A stretch of 64,000 nt of DNA from Vibrio splendidus (GCF_024347615.1 NZ_AP025508.1:2356001-2420000), one strand, 5' to 3'. Counted from the first letter of the stretch, positions 9,397 through 18,866 are shown. Made by a program: numbers and translations. Notes: generated by a model from the letters alone, not told the origin.

Positions 9397-9465
9397 TTAC
9401 ACTGTCTTGTCTTTTTAACTGATTTTTCTCATTTTTATTTGGTATTATCGAGCACTCAAAAATTA

Positions 9466-10293
9466 ATGCTCAGTCAAAGGACCATACCGAGAGTGAAATT
9501 TGATTCTCACATTATCCGTAGCTACATAAAAAAAGCTTACAAAAAACTGCAAGGTTTTCTGTTTGGCGCTTTCCTCGTGTTCTTAGTTGGCAGCGCTGCG
9601 GTTATTGCGATCGATTATTGGGTTTCATGGCAAGCGGAAGATCGCATCATCTACGATATTGATGACGTGCCCGAGCTTGAGGTCGCGGTTGTGCTTGGCA
9701 CAAGCAAATATCTGGGCAGAACACTCAACGACTATTATAAACACCGAATCGAAGCCGCGATTGAGCTGTTCGATCGTGAAAAAGTGGATCAATTTCTACT
9801 GAGTGGCGATAACGCTCATCGCTCTTACAATGAGCCGTGGACGATGAAACGCGACTTGTTGAAAGCGGGTGTACCCGATGAACGCATCAATCTAGATTAC
9901 GCAGGTTTTAGAACCTTGGACTCGATTGTTCGCGCTAAAAAGATATTCGATACTGATAATTTTCTGATCATCACTCAGAAATTCCACTGTGAAAGAGCGC
10001 TCTTCATCGCCAATTCTTACGATATTCATGCGCAGTGTTTGGCAGTTTCAGGGCCAACTCACCATTCGGGAACCTCAATACGTTTACGTGAAGTGTTTGC
10101 GCGCACCAAAGCATTCCTTGATCTGTATATTATGGGGACAACGCCAAAGTTCCTTGGACCTAAAGAGCCAATTCAACCCAGTCCAAAACCGGAATCATTT
10201 CCGATTCCAAACCCTATCACTGACCCCACTGTAAACCCTATTGTAGACCCTACAACAAGCCCTATTTTAGAACCAGCAGAGACCGATGTGTAG
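9466..10293 (+). CDS. sanA: SanA-type inner-membrane protein (DUF218 domain)
   Basis: About 275 residues from ATG 9466; GTG at 9491 has a better-placed AAAGGA and may be the real start. One N-terminal membrane segment (GFLFGAFLVFLVGSAAVIA) precedes a periplasmic DUF218 domain: VAVVLGTSKYLG, FLLSGDNAHRSYNEPWTM, LDYAGFRTLDSIVRAKK and ITQKFHCERALFIA, all close to E. coli SanA, needed for vancomycin exclusion at high temperature. Unusual: a ~45-residue Pro-rich tail with repeated P-I-x-DPT/NP units follows the FLGP that normally ends the protein. Confidence 0.9.
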   Translation: MLSQRTIPRVKFDSHIIRSYIKKAYKKLQGFLFGAFLVFLVGSAAVIAIDYWVSWQAEDRIIYDIDDVPELEVAVVLGTSKYLGRTLNDYYKHRIEAAIELFDREKVDQFLLSGDNAHRSYNEPWTMKRDLLKAGVPDERINLDYAGFRTLDSIVRAKKIFDTDNFLIITQKFHCERALFIANSYDIHAQCLAVSGPTHHSGTSIRLREVFARTKAFLDLYIMGTTPKFLGPKEPIQPSPKPESFPIPNPITDPTVNPIVDPTTSPILEPAETDV

Positions 10294-10489
10294 AAAACTA
10301 CACATTTTGAATTTGTTGCCTCACACTTCCCCATTGTTAAGCAAAAACACACCAACACTCCTTTATTAACTTGAGTAACATTCTTCCAACAAAGTCTGAC
10401 CCTACATCAAGCTATATACCTCGTACAGAATAAGCACCGCTCTTGAAGTTTGTGCACCAATAAAACGAGGATAACAAAAGGAGCGTCTT

Positions 10490-11860
10490 ATGACGGCACT
10501 TGTTACTACACTGAAACACTGGTTGTTCACCCGCAACAGCATGATCTTAATTGGTAATTTCACGCTATTTGCACTTTTGCTCAATACCCTGCCATTCGAA
10601 GCGCAAGTGAATACAGGTTTAAGTATTCTCGTATTCGTTGCCATTTTATGGTTAACAGAAGCGATTCACGTCAGCATCACCGCTTTGCTCGTTCCCCTAT
10701 TGGCTGTCTTGTTTGGTGTATTCAACACGCCCGCTGCGCTGGCTAACTTTTCGAACCCAATCATCTTCCTATTCATGGGTGGCTTCGCATTGGCAGCCGC
10801 GCTGAACAAGCAAGAGTTAGATAAAGCGATTGCTGACAAAGTACTGTTGATTGCAAAAGGCAGAATGTCAGTAGCCGTGTTCATGCTGTTCGGTGTGAGT
10901 GCGAGCTTATCAATGTGGATCTCAAATACTGCAACCACAGCAATGATGCTTCCTCTTGTTCTAGGCATCATGAACAAAGTTGACCAAAGTGAAGACCGTA
11001 ACACCTACGTATTTGTGCTACTAGGCATTGCTTACTGTGCATCGATTGGTGGCATCGCAACCTTAGTGGGTAGCCCACCAAACGCAATTGCGGCCGCAGA
11101 AGTTGGTTTAAGTTTCACAGAATGGATGGCGCTAGGTCTACCTATCTCAATGATCTTATTGCCAATCACAATGGTTGTCCTGTACGTGATGACGAAGCCA
11201 AAGCTCGACCATAAATTTGAGCTAGACCACGCTCCTGTAGAGTGGACAAACAGCAAAAAAATCACACTGTCTATCTTCCTTTTAACCGTAACACTTTGGA
11301 TATTCGGAAAACCAATCAACGCAATGATTGGCGGATTCTCTAAGTTTGATAGCTTGGTAGCGATTGGTGCCATTGTACTGCTTGGCGCTTCTAGAGCGGT
11401 TGAATGGAAAGATGTCGAGAAGACAACGGATTGGGGTGTGCTTATCCTGTTCGGTGGCGGTATCTGTTTAAGTAACATTCTTAAAGCGACTGGAACCAGC
11501 GTATTCCTAGCACACTCACTAAGCGGATTTTTAGAAACAGCAGGCGTGCTTCTTACGATTCTAGCCGTGGTAGCGTTCGTGGTATTTCTAACGGAATTTG
11601 CGAGTAATACAGCGAGTGCGGCATTGCTTGTCCCTGTATTTGCAACCATTGCTGAAGCGCTGGGTATGTCACCTGTTATCTTATCTGCACTGATTGCGAT
11701 TGCCGCATCTTGTGCCTTCATGCTACCAGTCGCGACACCACCTAATGCGATTGTATTTGGCTCTGGTCACATCAAACAAAAAGAAATGATGCGAGTCGGT
11801 ATGGTGCTGAACCTAGTTTGTATCCTAGTACTAACACTGTTCGCTTGGATCTTCTGGTAA
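10490..11860 (+). CDS. DASS-family (SLC13/INDY-like) sodium:dicarboxylate/anion symporter
   Basis: 456 residues, polytopic inner-membrane carrier. Both sodium/substrate SNT motifs are present, one per inverted half: [12 protein letters not shown] and [12 protein letters not shown], as in Vibrio [12 protein letters not shown] and [10 protein letters not shown] are the accompanying Pro-containing hairpin loops. The length matches VcINDY (~462). Likely substrates are C4-dicarboxylates or citrate; a sulfate or phosphate preference cannot be excluded. AAAAGGAG lies just before the ATG. Confidence 0.9.
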   Translation: MTALVTTLKHWLFTRNSMILIGNFTLFALLLNTLPFEAQVNTGLSILVFVAILWLTEAIHVSITALLVPLLAVLFGVFNTPAALANFSNPIIFLFMGGFALAAALNKQELDKAIADKVLLIAKGRMSVAVFMLFGVSASLSMWISNTATTAMMLPLVLGIMNKVDQSEDRNTYVFVLLGIAYCASIGGIATLVGSPPNAIAAAEVGLSFTEWMALGLPISMILLPITMVVLYVMTKPKLDHKFELDHAPVEWTNSKKITLSIFLLTVTLWIFGKPINAMIGGFSKFDSLVAIGAIVLLGASRAVEWKDVEKTTDWGVLILFGGGICLSNILKATGTSVFLAHSLSGFLETAGVLLTILAVVAFVVFLTEFASNTASAALLVPVFATIAEALGMSPVILSALIAIAASCAFMLPVATPPNAIVFGSGHIKQKEMMRVGMVLNLVCILVLTLFAWIFW

Positions 11861-11973
11861 GCACTAACGCCCTATAGACTTATGTTTATAGACAAGAGCT
11901 TATAGGAATGCCCCCCCCCCCACACACTCAAAAACATCTGGTTGCAGCTTCCCCCGGCTCAACCAGTACAAAA

Positions 11974-12064
11974 ATGCCCGCTCAGCTAGCAAGATCAGTT
12001 TAACTAACAAGACCAGTTTAACTAACAAGACCAGTTTAACTAACAAAACCAGCTAAACGGGCAT
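11974..12064. repeat. Four-copy 18-bp tandem repeat enclosed by an inverted repeat
   Basis: The unit ACAAGACCAGTTTAACTA occurs at 12007-12024 and 12025-12042 exactly, with a variant first copy (11989-12006) and a degraded fourth (12043-12058). The array is bracketed by ATGCCCGctcAGCT (11974-) and AGCTaaaCGGGCAT (-12064), 12 of 14 complementary, so the transcript could fold with the repeats in the loop. A 10-C homopolymer lies at about 11911-11920. The gap 11861-12180 holds this, a terminator and no gene. Confidence 0.9.
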
Positions 12065-12092
12065 CTAAAAACAAGAAACGCTTTTCCCTTTT

Positions 12093-12116
12093 GGTGGCCC
12101 CGCGCCACCTTTTTTG
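12093..12116 (+). terminator. Likely terminator of the DASS symporter gene
   Basis: GGTGGC - CCCGC - GCCACC stem followed by TTTTTT; it lies about 230 bases after the stop, beyond the tandem repeats. Confidence 0.75.
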
Positions 12117-12180
12117 TGTCAGCTTGTCACCTTTTCTGTATCAACTACCAAGCACTCATTACCGTTCTAAAATCTGGCTC

Positions 12181-12531
12181 TCACGCCACACTTGGCACCA
12201 AACGCGTCCAACCTAACAGCAGCATAGAAGCACACATAACCCAAACGACAGTGGCTAAAGAAAGCGTCGATACCAAATTGTAGCGATAACTGAACACATA
12301 CACCGCGCCAAGATAAGCCGCGTATGGCACAAGCGAGAACAAGCCAAAGAGTGCCGTGGTACGTAACTCCACCATGGTTTGTTCCGTGCCAACAATGTAG
12401 TGAGCAATCAGAGCAAAGGTTGGAAACAACGGCACTAAGCCTGCGATGTAAAAGCTCTTACTTTTCGACAGCAGCGCAATCAACAGAACAGCCGCCGCAC
12501 CAAGCAAACATTTAAAGAACAGTGATATCAT
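12181..12531 (-). CDS. glpM: GlpM-family inner-membrane protein
   Basis: 116 residues with four predicted membrane segments. The stretch KSFYIAGLVPLFPTFALIAHYIVGTE is nearly the same as in E. coli GlpM (KNYYIAGLIPLFPTFALIAHYIVASE, ~109 residues), whose exact role is unsettled (linked to glycerol metabolism and alginate in pseudomonads). It is a single gene with no glp neighbours here. Confidence 0.9.
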   Translation of the reverse strand: MISLFFKCLLGAAAVLLIALLSKSKSFYIAGLVPLFPTFALIAHYIVGTEQTMVELRTTALFGLFSLVPYAAYLGAVYVFSYRYNLVSTLSLATVVWVMCASMLLLGWTRLVPSVA

Positions 12532-12591
12532 TTTTTATACGCTATCCAAGCAAATCAACAAAGGCTCTAGAGGGTAAACTCATATAGCGCC

Positions 12592-12630
12592 CATAAAAAT
12601 GCCACACGTCACATATGCACGTGTGGCTTA
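12592..12630 (-). terminator. Intrinsic terminator of the diguanylate cyclase gene at 12656
   Basis: GCCACACGT (12601-12609) pairs with ACGTGTGGC (12619-12627); on the minus strand a T-rich tract follows. Confidence 0.85.
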
Positions 12631-12655
12631 TAAACTAACCAAAACAATTTTCAGA

Positions 12656-13951
12656 TTAGTGACTCAAGATCACCTGATTTCGGCCTGAATGCTTCGCTTG
12701 ATATAGAGCTTCATCAGCGCGAGCAATGGTCTCTGTCACCCGCTCTTGTTTCATCTCAGCAATACCGATACTGCAAGTAAGTGGATCGCCATGAACCCAA
12801 AGGTGTTGGCTGACCAACAGTCGTATTTTCTCAGCCTTTCTCTGTGCTTCGCCAAGATCAGTCTCCGGGCAAAAAACAATGAACTCTTCACCGCCCCAGC
12901 GCACCAATTTATCTGTCGCGCTGATCGAACTGCCGACCACCATGCTGAATTCTCGTAAAATATGATCACCCATTTGGTGTCCGTATTTATCGTTGACGCT
13001 CTTGAAGTAGTCAATGTCGAGATACAACATACTCAACTTTCCATGCCCCTGCTTTACCTGCTGAGACTGCATTTTTAGCCAATCACGAATCGCGTGTCGG
13101 TTGAGAATCCCAGTCAGTTCATCACGATGAGCCTTTTCTGAAAACTCAAAGTTTTGCTCTCTCAGTGCTCGATTGACGTTCTTTAAGTGATGATGTCTTT
13201 TCTCTGCAAGCACCATGCGTTTTCTTGAACGGTTTAACTCAGACAATAAGAATACGGTGCCCGTACCAACCCAAACAAACAGTAGAATCAAGAACAGACT
13301 TTCTGCGGATATATAAGAGCCTTCAAATTCAATACTGCGGATGACTATTCTGTGGTGGCCCAGCTTCGCTCCAGACGCAGTAGCAAACTCGACCATATTC
13401 ACATTCGAATACTCAGGCGCTGAATGCTCTAGCGCAATCTCGTTATCCGCTAACCACCATGTCATTACTTGCAGGTTTTTGATCGGAATCTCAATCACAC
13501 CACCATCCACGCCTGGAGAAAACTCCATTCCGTTGTACTTATGCGTGTACTCGTCATCAGGAACCGAATAAGCAGGATTGTAATTACGCAGGTAAGTTCG
13601 CAAACGACCGCTAGAATCGGCCTCCGCATGGTAATCAATATTGACTCTAAAGGTGTGGTACTGAGAAAGGTCAAGGCCAGTGGTAATGTCTGGGTTGATA
13701 CGAATCGATAGGCCGCAATAAGGCCACGGATACTCAGACTTTTTAAGCTCACAGTCGAGAATATACTGGCCATTTTGATAAGATAATTGGGACGTACTGA
13801 CGCCTCTATCCACTTGATCGCTGGTCGCGATAAACTCATATTTATCCGGCGTAATTGCCGTTATCACACGATTTCCGCTCACACGGTAATACTGGACAAT
13901 CGCCAGTGTCGTGATAACTAAAAAGATGACTATTTTATGGATCCACTTCAC
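12656..13951 (-). CDS. Membrane diguanylate cyclase with periplasmic sensor
   Basis: 431 residues: TM helix (~7-22), a ~190-residue beta-rich periplasmic region (~35-215) resembling carbohydrate-binding-like sensory domains, a second TM (~218-238), a short coiled coil, then a GGDEF domain with an intact RWGGEEF active site. It should make cyclic di-GMP from two GTP. The RxxD inhibitory site five residues before GGEEF is absent (ISATD there), so classical product inhibition is not expected. The ligand is unknown. The gene is divergent from the DUF2797 gene across ~300 bases. Confidence 0.93.
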   Translation of the reverse strand: MKWIHKIVIFLVITTLAIVQYYRVSGNRVITAITPDKYEFIATSDQVDRGVSTSQLSYQNGQYILDCELKKSEYPWPYCGLSIRINPDITTGLDLSQYHTFRVNIDYHAEADSSGRLRTYLRNYNPAYSVPDDEYTHKYNGMEFSPGVDGGVIEIPIKNLQVMTWWLADNEIALEHSAPEYSNVNMVEFATASGAKLGHHRIVIRSIEFEGSYISAESLFLILLFVWVGTGTVFLLSELNRSRKRMVLAEKRHHHLKNVNRALREQNFEFSEKAHRDELTGILNRHAIRDWLKMQSQQVKQGHGKLSMLYLDIDYFKSVNDKYGHQMGDHILREFSMVVGSSISATDKLVRWGGEEFIVFCPETDLGEAQRKAEKIRLLVSQHLWVHGDPLTCSIGIAEMKQERVTETIARADEALYQAKHSGRNQVILSH

Positions 13952-14253
13952 GTCTAAGCTTCCGGCTTAAGGTCCCTATAGTTGGGATTTCACGATAAAA
14001 AATAAGTTAGGTAAATTAGTGATCTTAATGCCAATAATTTACTAAAAACGTTATATCACGCCTGAACAAAATGTCATACCATAATTTTGAGCGAGCGTTT
14101 ACTCATCAATTATCCATCGCAATAATCAAGTAATATTGCGTATTAAACGGACTCTATTTGTTATACTCATCGCATAATCATCGTTAACCGTAGCGCCTGC
14201 TTACAGAGCGTCCGAGTCGACGAAATAATAATCAAAATACAACGAGTAATGTC
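13952..14253. other. Divergent intergenic region, no gene seen
   Basis: 302 bases between the diguanylate cyclase and the DUF2797 gene. AT-rich; a TATACT -10-like hexamer at 14162-14167 with a poorly spaced TTGCGT upstream may serve the plus-strand gene. No ORF with a ribosome site, repeat or RNA was found. Confidence 0.5.
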
Positions 14254-15078
14254 ATGTCTTTATTAGCAAAAGGAACACTCAAGAAAATGAGTGCTTCGCT
14301 CGATGGTGCGGTTACCTACCGTTTACCTGTCGGTGAAGAGTTTTTAGAGCTAAACCCTCTGATTGGTAAAACCATCAACCTCACTCACACCGGTAATATT
14401 TTTTGCTGCTCGTGTGGCAAGAAAACCAAGAAAAGCTACTCTCAAGGCCACTGCTTTGTGTGCATGAGAAAGCTAGCAAGCTGCGACATGTGCATCATGA
14501 AGCCAGAAACTTGCCACTACGATGAAGGTACTTGTCGTGAGCCTGAATGGGGCGAAGCGAACTGCATGGTTGATCACTTCGTTTACCTATCGAACACATC
14601 AAGCCTTAAAGTGGGTATCACTCGTCATACTCAAATCCCGACTCGCTGGATTGACCAAGGTGCTACTCAAGGCCTACCAATCTTGAAAGTGAAAACTCGT
14701 CAGATTTCTGGCCTGATTGAAGTTGAGTTAGCCAAACACATTGCCGACAAAACCAACTGGCGCACGTTGCTAAAAGGCGACGGTGACGATATGGAGTTGG
14801 TAGAAAAAGCCAAAGAACTCTTGCCACTAGTAGAAGATAAGATTCAAGAGATCAGAGCGAAGTTTGGCGACGATGCAATCGAGATTCTTAGTGAGAACAT
14901 CACTTCACTGAGCTACCCAGTTGAGCAGCACCCGGTGAAGATTGTGTCGCACAACTTTGATAAGAACCCTGAAGTATCTGGCGTGCTGCAAGGCATTAAA
15001 GGCCAATACCTTATCTTGGATACTGGTGTGATTAACATCCGTAAATTTGGCTCTTACGAAGTAGAAGTTTCTGCTTAG
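14254..15078 (+). CDS. DUF2797 family protein, possible GIY-YIG fold
   Basis: 274 residues. The N-terminal third is Cys-rich (CCSCGKKTKKSYSQGHCFVC, then CDMC and CHYDEGTCREPEWG), suggesting one or two zinc sites. The middle has VYLSNTSSLKVGITR followed by an Arg and later a Glu (SGLIEVELAKHI), the order of catalytic residues in GIY-YIG nucleases. DUF2797 proteins are widespread and uncharacterised. The nuclease-like fold is my inference from the motif pattern. Monocistronic with its own terminator. Confidence 0.82.
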   Translation: MSLLAKGTLKKMSASLDGAVTYRLPVGEEFLELNPLIGKTINLTHTGNIFCCSCGKKTKKSYSQGHCFVCMRKLASCDMCIMKPETCHYDEGTCREPEWGEANCMVDHFVYLSNTSSLKVGITRHTQIPTRWIDQGATQGLPILKVKTRQISGLIEVELAKHIADKTNWRTLLKGDGDDMELVEKAKELLPLVEDKIQEIRAKFGDDAIEILSENITSLSYPVEQHPVKIVSHNFDKNPEVSGVLQGIKGQYLILDTGVINIRKFGSYEVEVSA

Positions 15079-15174
15079 TAAGCCAACGGTTTTGAGATGA
15101 TCGCTGTTTTGATAAACCAAAGCGAAACGGCTTTGATCGGTGAAAGCTAAACGGCTTTGATGAGCTAAAACTAA

Positions 15175-15206
15175 AATGCCCTCAGCAATTGCTTGAGGGC
15201 ATTTTT
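15175..15206 (+). terminator. Intrinsic terminator of the DUF2797 gene
   Basis: AATGCCCTCA - GCAATTGC - TTGAGGGCATT with T tract. Upstream, AAACGGCTTTGAT is repeated twice in the trailer. Confidence 0.9.
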
Positions 15207-15341
15207 GTATCATGACCAAACATTATAACGGGGTGACACCCTAGTTAGCTTTGTTACTTAAGCTTCTAGATTTATTACTTATGCTTCTAAATTGATTGAG
15301 TGTGCTAAATTGATCGAGTTTACTCAATAGATTGAAGTCGT

Positions 15342-16616
15342 CTAGTGCGGTAATGCTTGGCTTATATCGCTGACAAACACTTCTCCGCACACGCAGTTCT
15401 TTCCATTCGCTTTGGCTCGATATAACGATTGGTCTGTGAGGTTGACGAGTGCATCGATGGACACTTTCCCTTCGCAAGATCGACTATCACTCACTCCGAT
15501 ACTCACACTCACATTAAAACGAATCTGTTCGCCCACTTTGAACTCGACCTGATTAAATTGCTGTCTGATCTGATCAGAAACTTCTCGCGAAACGTTAGGT
15601 GACGCATTGGGAATAAAGAGAATAAACTCTTCTCCACCCCAGCGGCCTGCCACACCACCCACTCTCTCAACATTACGTTTAGTAATGTTGGCCAATGCGC
15701 AAATAACCTCATCGCCCACCATATGGCCGTAAGTATCATTGATCGATTTAAAGTCATCGATATCAAGCAGCATACTAACGACATGAGTATCAGAGGCAAT
15801 ATGTTCCCTTAACCACTCATAAATCGCTCTGCGATTGAGTAAGTCAGTCATTTCATCGTAATTCGCTTGATGAACCAATTGCTTTTCCAACATCACCTTT
15901 TGAGTCACATCTTCGAGCACAACCTGAACGGCCGGCTGACCTTGCCAAGTAATCGCATTATCGTAAATATTGAAGAATCGATGAATGCCATCGAACCCAA
16001 TGTTTTCAACCACAGTGCTGGTTCCCGACAATTCACCCGACACGATCGCTTGATAGTGCTTACTGATGCCATCCGTATTCTGCTTTGGCACCAATGTAAG
16101 GATAGAGTCCAGCTTTAAAACTTCTTCTATGGAAGAACCACCCTGCATTTTAACCCACGATTGATTGACCATCAGCGGTTTGAACTCTCGGTGAACCAAG
16201 ATGCCCTGCCCTGATTGCATGATCATATCGTGATACATCTTATCTTGTTCACGCACCGCATTTTGTAGCTGGATCGCAGGGGAAAGGTCGATCACCGTGA
16301 CTTGCAGTGCTGGCCGACCTTGCCACTCTGTCACATGGTCAATAGAGAACACTGTGAACTCTCGACCATTACGATCAACATTAACATAGGTGTGGACCTG
16401 CGGATCGCGTTGACCACTGATCGTTTCAAGGTAATTTTGATAGGCTAAAACATGGTATTCTTCTGAGATTAGATCTAGGAAGCTATCTATATTAGTAAGT
16501 AGTTCTTCGGGTGATTGGTATCCATAGATGCGAGCATAATTAGCGTCAACACTAACTACATTCATATCTTGAATAGTTATTACACCGTACGTGGATTCGA
16601 AATTTATTGAAGACAT
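15342..16616 (-). CDS. PAS-PAS-GGDEF diguanylate cyclase, cytoplasmic
   Basis: 424 residues from ATG 16616, chosen because GGAG stands six bases upstream; a GTG 27 codons earlier lacks a ribosome site. Two PAS domains (about 5-125 and 130-245; each ends with a WQGxPA strand and a V-x-L-E-D/I-D-L-S type edge) precede a GGDEF domain with intact RWGGEEF. The I-site position reads RVGG instead of RxxD. No membrane segment, so it senses a cytoplasmic or diffusible signal. It is the second cyclase within 4 kb and is not obviously a duplicate of the first. Confidence 0.93.
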   Translation of the reverse strand: MSSINFESTYGVITIQDMNVVSVDANYARIYGYQSPEELLTNIDSFLDLISEEYHVLAYQNYLETISGQRDPQVHTYVNVDRNGREFTVFSIDHVTEWQGRPALQVTVIDLSPAIQLQNAVREQDKMYHDMIMQSGQGILVHREFKPLMVNQSWVKMQGGSSIEEVLKLDSILTLVPKQNTDGISKHYQAIVSGELSGTSTVVENIGFDGIHRFFNIYDNAITWQGQPAVQVVLEDVTQKVMLEKQLVHQANYDEMTDLLNRRAIYEWLREHIASDTHVVSMLLDIDDFKSINDTYGHMVGDEVICALANITKRNVERVGGVAGRWGGEEFILFIPNASPNVSREVSDQIRQQFNQVEFKVGEQIRFNVSVSIGVSDSRSCEGKVSIDALVNLTDQSLYRAKANGKNCVCGEVFVSDISQALPH

Positions 16617-16966
16617 TGCCAACTCCGCACTCTCGCTATACTCCACAAACTGGAGCATAACAACACATCCTGCCAACGCTTCCACACAATCTTTCACGCG
16701 TTAGGGGCATTAATATGGTATCTAGTATATCGTACTGCTACGGGCTTCTCTACAATTCTATCGCTAACACGAGTCACTAAAAGTAGACAAGTATCTCAAT
16801 CCTATTACTCGCGTCAAAAAACAAAAAAAGATAACGTATATCTATGTAAGCATTAGCTTTTCTGTTTTCCGCTCTAAAATCGATAGCTAGAGCTAATCAC
16901 GACTCTTTTGAAATCCTTTTATTATTCACTTCTATCTTGTTGGCTGTTAGCTTGAAACCTTGTCGG
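16617..16966. other. Intergenic region between two minus-strand genes, no gene seen
   Basis: 350 bases covering the promoter of the PAS-GGDEF gene and the trailer of the LysR gene. AT-rich with TATATCGTA-like hexamers near 16725. No ORF, strong hairpin or repeat recognised. Confidence 0.45.
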
Positions 16967-17851
16967 TTATTCATTCCAATCCGAAAAGTAAGCGACTAAG
17001 AAGTCGATCGCCAATCTTGCTCTCTGAGGTAAAAAACGACGGTTTTGATATACGACCCAACTGCTGGTTCCTGCTCCCCAATACTCTTCTAGCACCGGGA
17101 CAAGCTTTCCATTACTAAGGCCACCATTGAAACTGCTCTTAGGTAGGTAGACAACACCAAGCCCCTCTTCACAGGCTTTCAGTACTGCACTCGAATTATT
17201 ACTGCGCCAGCGCCCATGTACTCGAACTGCATTTAACGGCTTGCCCTCTTTCTCAAATAGCCACTGATCACTGTTGGCGATAATACAGCTGTGCATTTTT
17301 AACTGCTCTGGATGAGTCGGCGTACCAAATTGCTCTATATAGTCTTTACTGGCTGCTGCCGCCATTGGACGATCGACGAGCTTTCTTGCCACCAATCCTG
17401 AATCGTCCAATCGGCCATAACGAATCGCGAAATCGATGCCATCTTCGATGAAGTTAACCATCTTGGTATTGAAATTCATTTCTATGGTGAGCTCAGGATG
17501 CTCTTTAGCAAACTCCATCAGCGCCGCCGCGACATGATTTTCTGCAAACGCGCCTGCCGCACTCACACGCAAAGTACCGCTAAGCTGAGTCTGCTGAGAA
17601 GTCACTTGCTCGTTCGCTTGCTGAAGCCCAATGACCAAATCTCTACACTGCTGATAATAGGTGTGACCCGATTCGGTCAGGCTCACCATTCGTGTAGAGC
17701 GTGCAAGCAGTGCCACACCCACTCTCTCTTCTAACCTTGAAACTTGGCGGCTTACATGACTGGTACTGCAACCCAGTTGTTTTGCTGCTGCAGAAAATCC
17801 GTGACATTCGGCTACCGCAACAAACTCATTAATCCCTTCAAAGCTATCCAT
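16967..17851 (-). CDS. LysR-family transcriptional regulator
   Basis: 294 residues. The N-terminal winged helix (FVAVAECHGFSAAAKQLGCSTSHVSRQVSRLEERVGVALL, split here between residues ~10-50) and a C-terminal periplasmic-binding-like effector domain are typical. It is divergent from the DJ-1/PfpI gene, with an 18-bp perfect palindrome in the shared upstream region, so autoregulation and control of that neighbour are likely. The effector is unknown. Confidence 0.93.
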   Translation of the reverse strand: MDSFEGINEFVAVAECHGFSAAAKQLGCSTSHVSRQVSRLEERVGVALLARSTRMVSLTESGHTYYQQCRDLVIGLQQANEQVTSQQTQLSGTLRVSAAGAFAENHVAAALMEFAKEHPELTIEMNFNTKMVNFIEDGIDFAIRYGRLDDSGLVARKLVDRPMAAAASKDYIEQFGTPTHPEQLKMHSCIIANSDQWLFEKEGKPLNAVRVHGRWRSNNSSAVLKACEEGLGVVYLPKSSFNGGLSNGKLVPVLEEYWGAGTSSWVVYQNRRFLPQRARLAIDFLVAYFSDWNE

Positions 17852-17903
17852 ACTTCACCTGTTTACGTCTAACGAATTCACATTCGACTAATTCACATCT
17901 TAC

Positions 17904-17921
17904 TATTGCTATATAGCAATA
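17904..17921. promoter_or_regulatory. Palindromic operator between lysR and DJ-1 genes
   Basis: TATTGCTATATAGCAATA is an 18-bp perfect palindrome containing the T-N11-A pattern bound by LysR proteins. It is 53 bases from the lysR start and 164 from the divergent gene. Confidence 0.75.
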
Positions 17922-18084
17922 ATGTTTTGCCTATTCGGTATATTATCACTCAAATGGTTTACTACTAGTATTACAGGTAACGAAACAGCGGTATCTCTAT
18001 TAAAAACACTGATGTCTGTCTTAAAAACGCGGATGACTAAACAACGACGCTGAAACCAAACAAACGTGCTCAAAGGGACGAATC

Positions 18085-18756
18085 ATGAAAAAAATACTAA
18101 TACCTGTAACTAACCACGCAACACTAGGCGACACAGATCAAGCGAACGGTACTTACGCGCCTGAACTGACTCATGCTCTGAAAGAGATCATTGCTGCGGG
18201 TTTTGAGTACGACATCGCTTCTATCAAGGGTGGTAAAGGCCCGTTGTATGGAACCGATATTGAAGGTGATTCAGTAAACGCAGAGATCTTGGCTGACGAT
18301 GACTTCCAGAACCGCATTAACAACACGATTCCTGTAAGCCAAATTAACGTAGAAAGCTACGATGCTATCTTCTACCCAGGTGGATTCGGCCTACTTTCTG
18401 ACTTAGCAACCGACGAGCAATTCGCAACGATTGCCGCTAAGCATTATGAAGATGGCGGTGTGATCGCATCAGTATGTCACGGCCCAGCTGCACTGCTTCC
18501 GATTGTTTTAAGCAACGGCGAGAAGCTATTGAGCTCTAAATCGGTGACTGGTTTTACACGTGAAGAAGAAATCGACTTTGGCACCATCAACGACACCCCA
18601 TTCTTATTGGAAGAGTCTCTTGCTCGCAGCGCAGCGCGTTTCAACAAGGTTCAACCTTGGCAAGAGCTTGTGATTGTTGATGAGCGAGTGATTACTGGCC
18701 AGAACCCAACCAGTGCGCACGCAGTTGGTGCAGCTCTGGTTAAGCAGCTGTCTTAG
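18085..18756 (+). CDS. DJ-1/PfpI-family protein, type-1 glutamine-amidotransferase fold
   Basis: 223 residues. The nucleophile elbow ASVCHGPAAL puts the catalytic Cys at 131 with His next to it, and FYPGGFG matches the Hsp31/HchA-like branch, whose members act as glutathione-independent glyoxalases or protein/nucleotide deglycases. The ribosome site AAAGGGACG precedes ATG. It is probably controlled by the divergent LysR protein; a role in electrophile (methylglyoxal) defence is inferred. Confidence 0.88.
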   Translation: MKKILIPVTNHATLGDTDQANGTYAPELTHALKEIIAAGFEYDIASIKGGKGPLYGTDIEGDSVNAEILADDDFQNRINNTIPVSQINVESYDAIFYPGGFGLLSDLATDEQFATIAAKHYEDGGVIASVCHGPAALLPIVLSNGEKLLSSKSVTGFTREEEIDFGTINDTPFLLEESLARSAARFNKVQPWQELVIVDERVITGQNPTSAHAVGAALVKQLS

Positions 18757-18791
18757 TAGACTTCGTTAAACAGATATAAGTCCATGGAACA

Positions 18792-18843
18792 AAAAGAGCA
18801 TGCTTCTCTCAATAATATTGAGTAGGAAGTATGCTCTTTTCTA
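18792..18843 (+). terminator. Terminator of the DJ-1/PfpI gene
   Basis: AAGAGCATGCTTC pairs with GAAGTATGCTCTT across a 26-nt loop, followed by a T-rich tract. Confidence 0.8.
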
Positions 18844-18866
18844 ATTTTGTAACCATCCAGGTGTTA

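Noticed and set aside
10666-11721. Long antisense ORFs (112 and 229 codons) across the DASS symporter gene
   Set aside because: Composition shadows of the real plus-strand transporter, whose motifs and ribosome site are clear.
11911-11920. Poly-C tract as a phase-variable switch
   Set aside because: It lies after the symporter's stop, not in a promoter or coding region, so length changes would have no clear effect.
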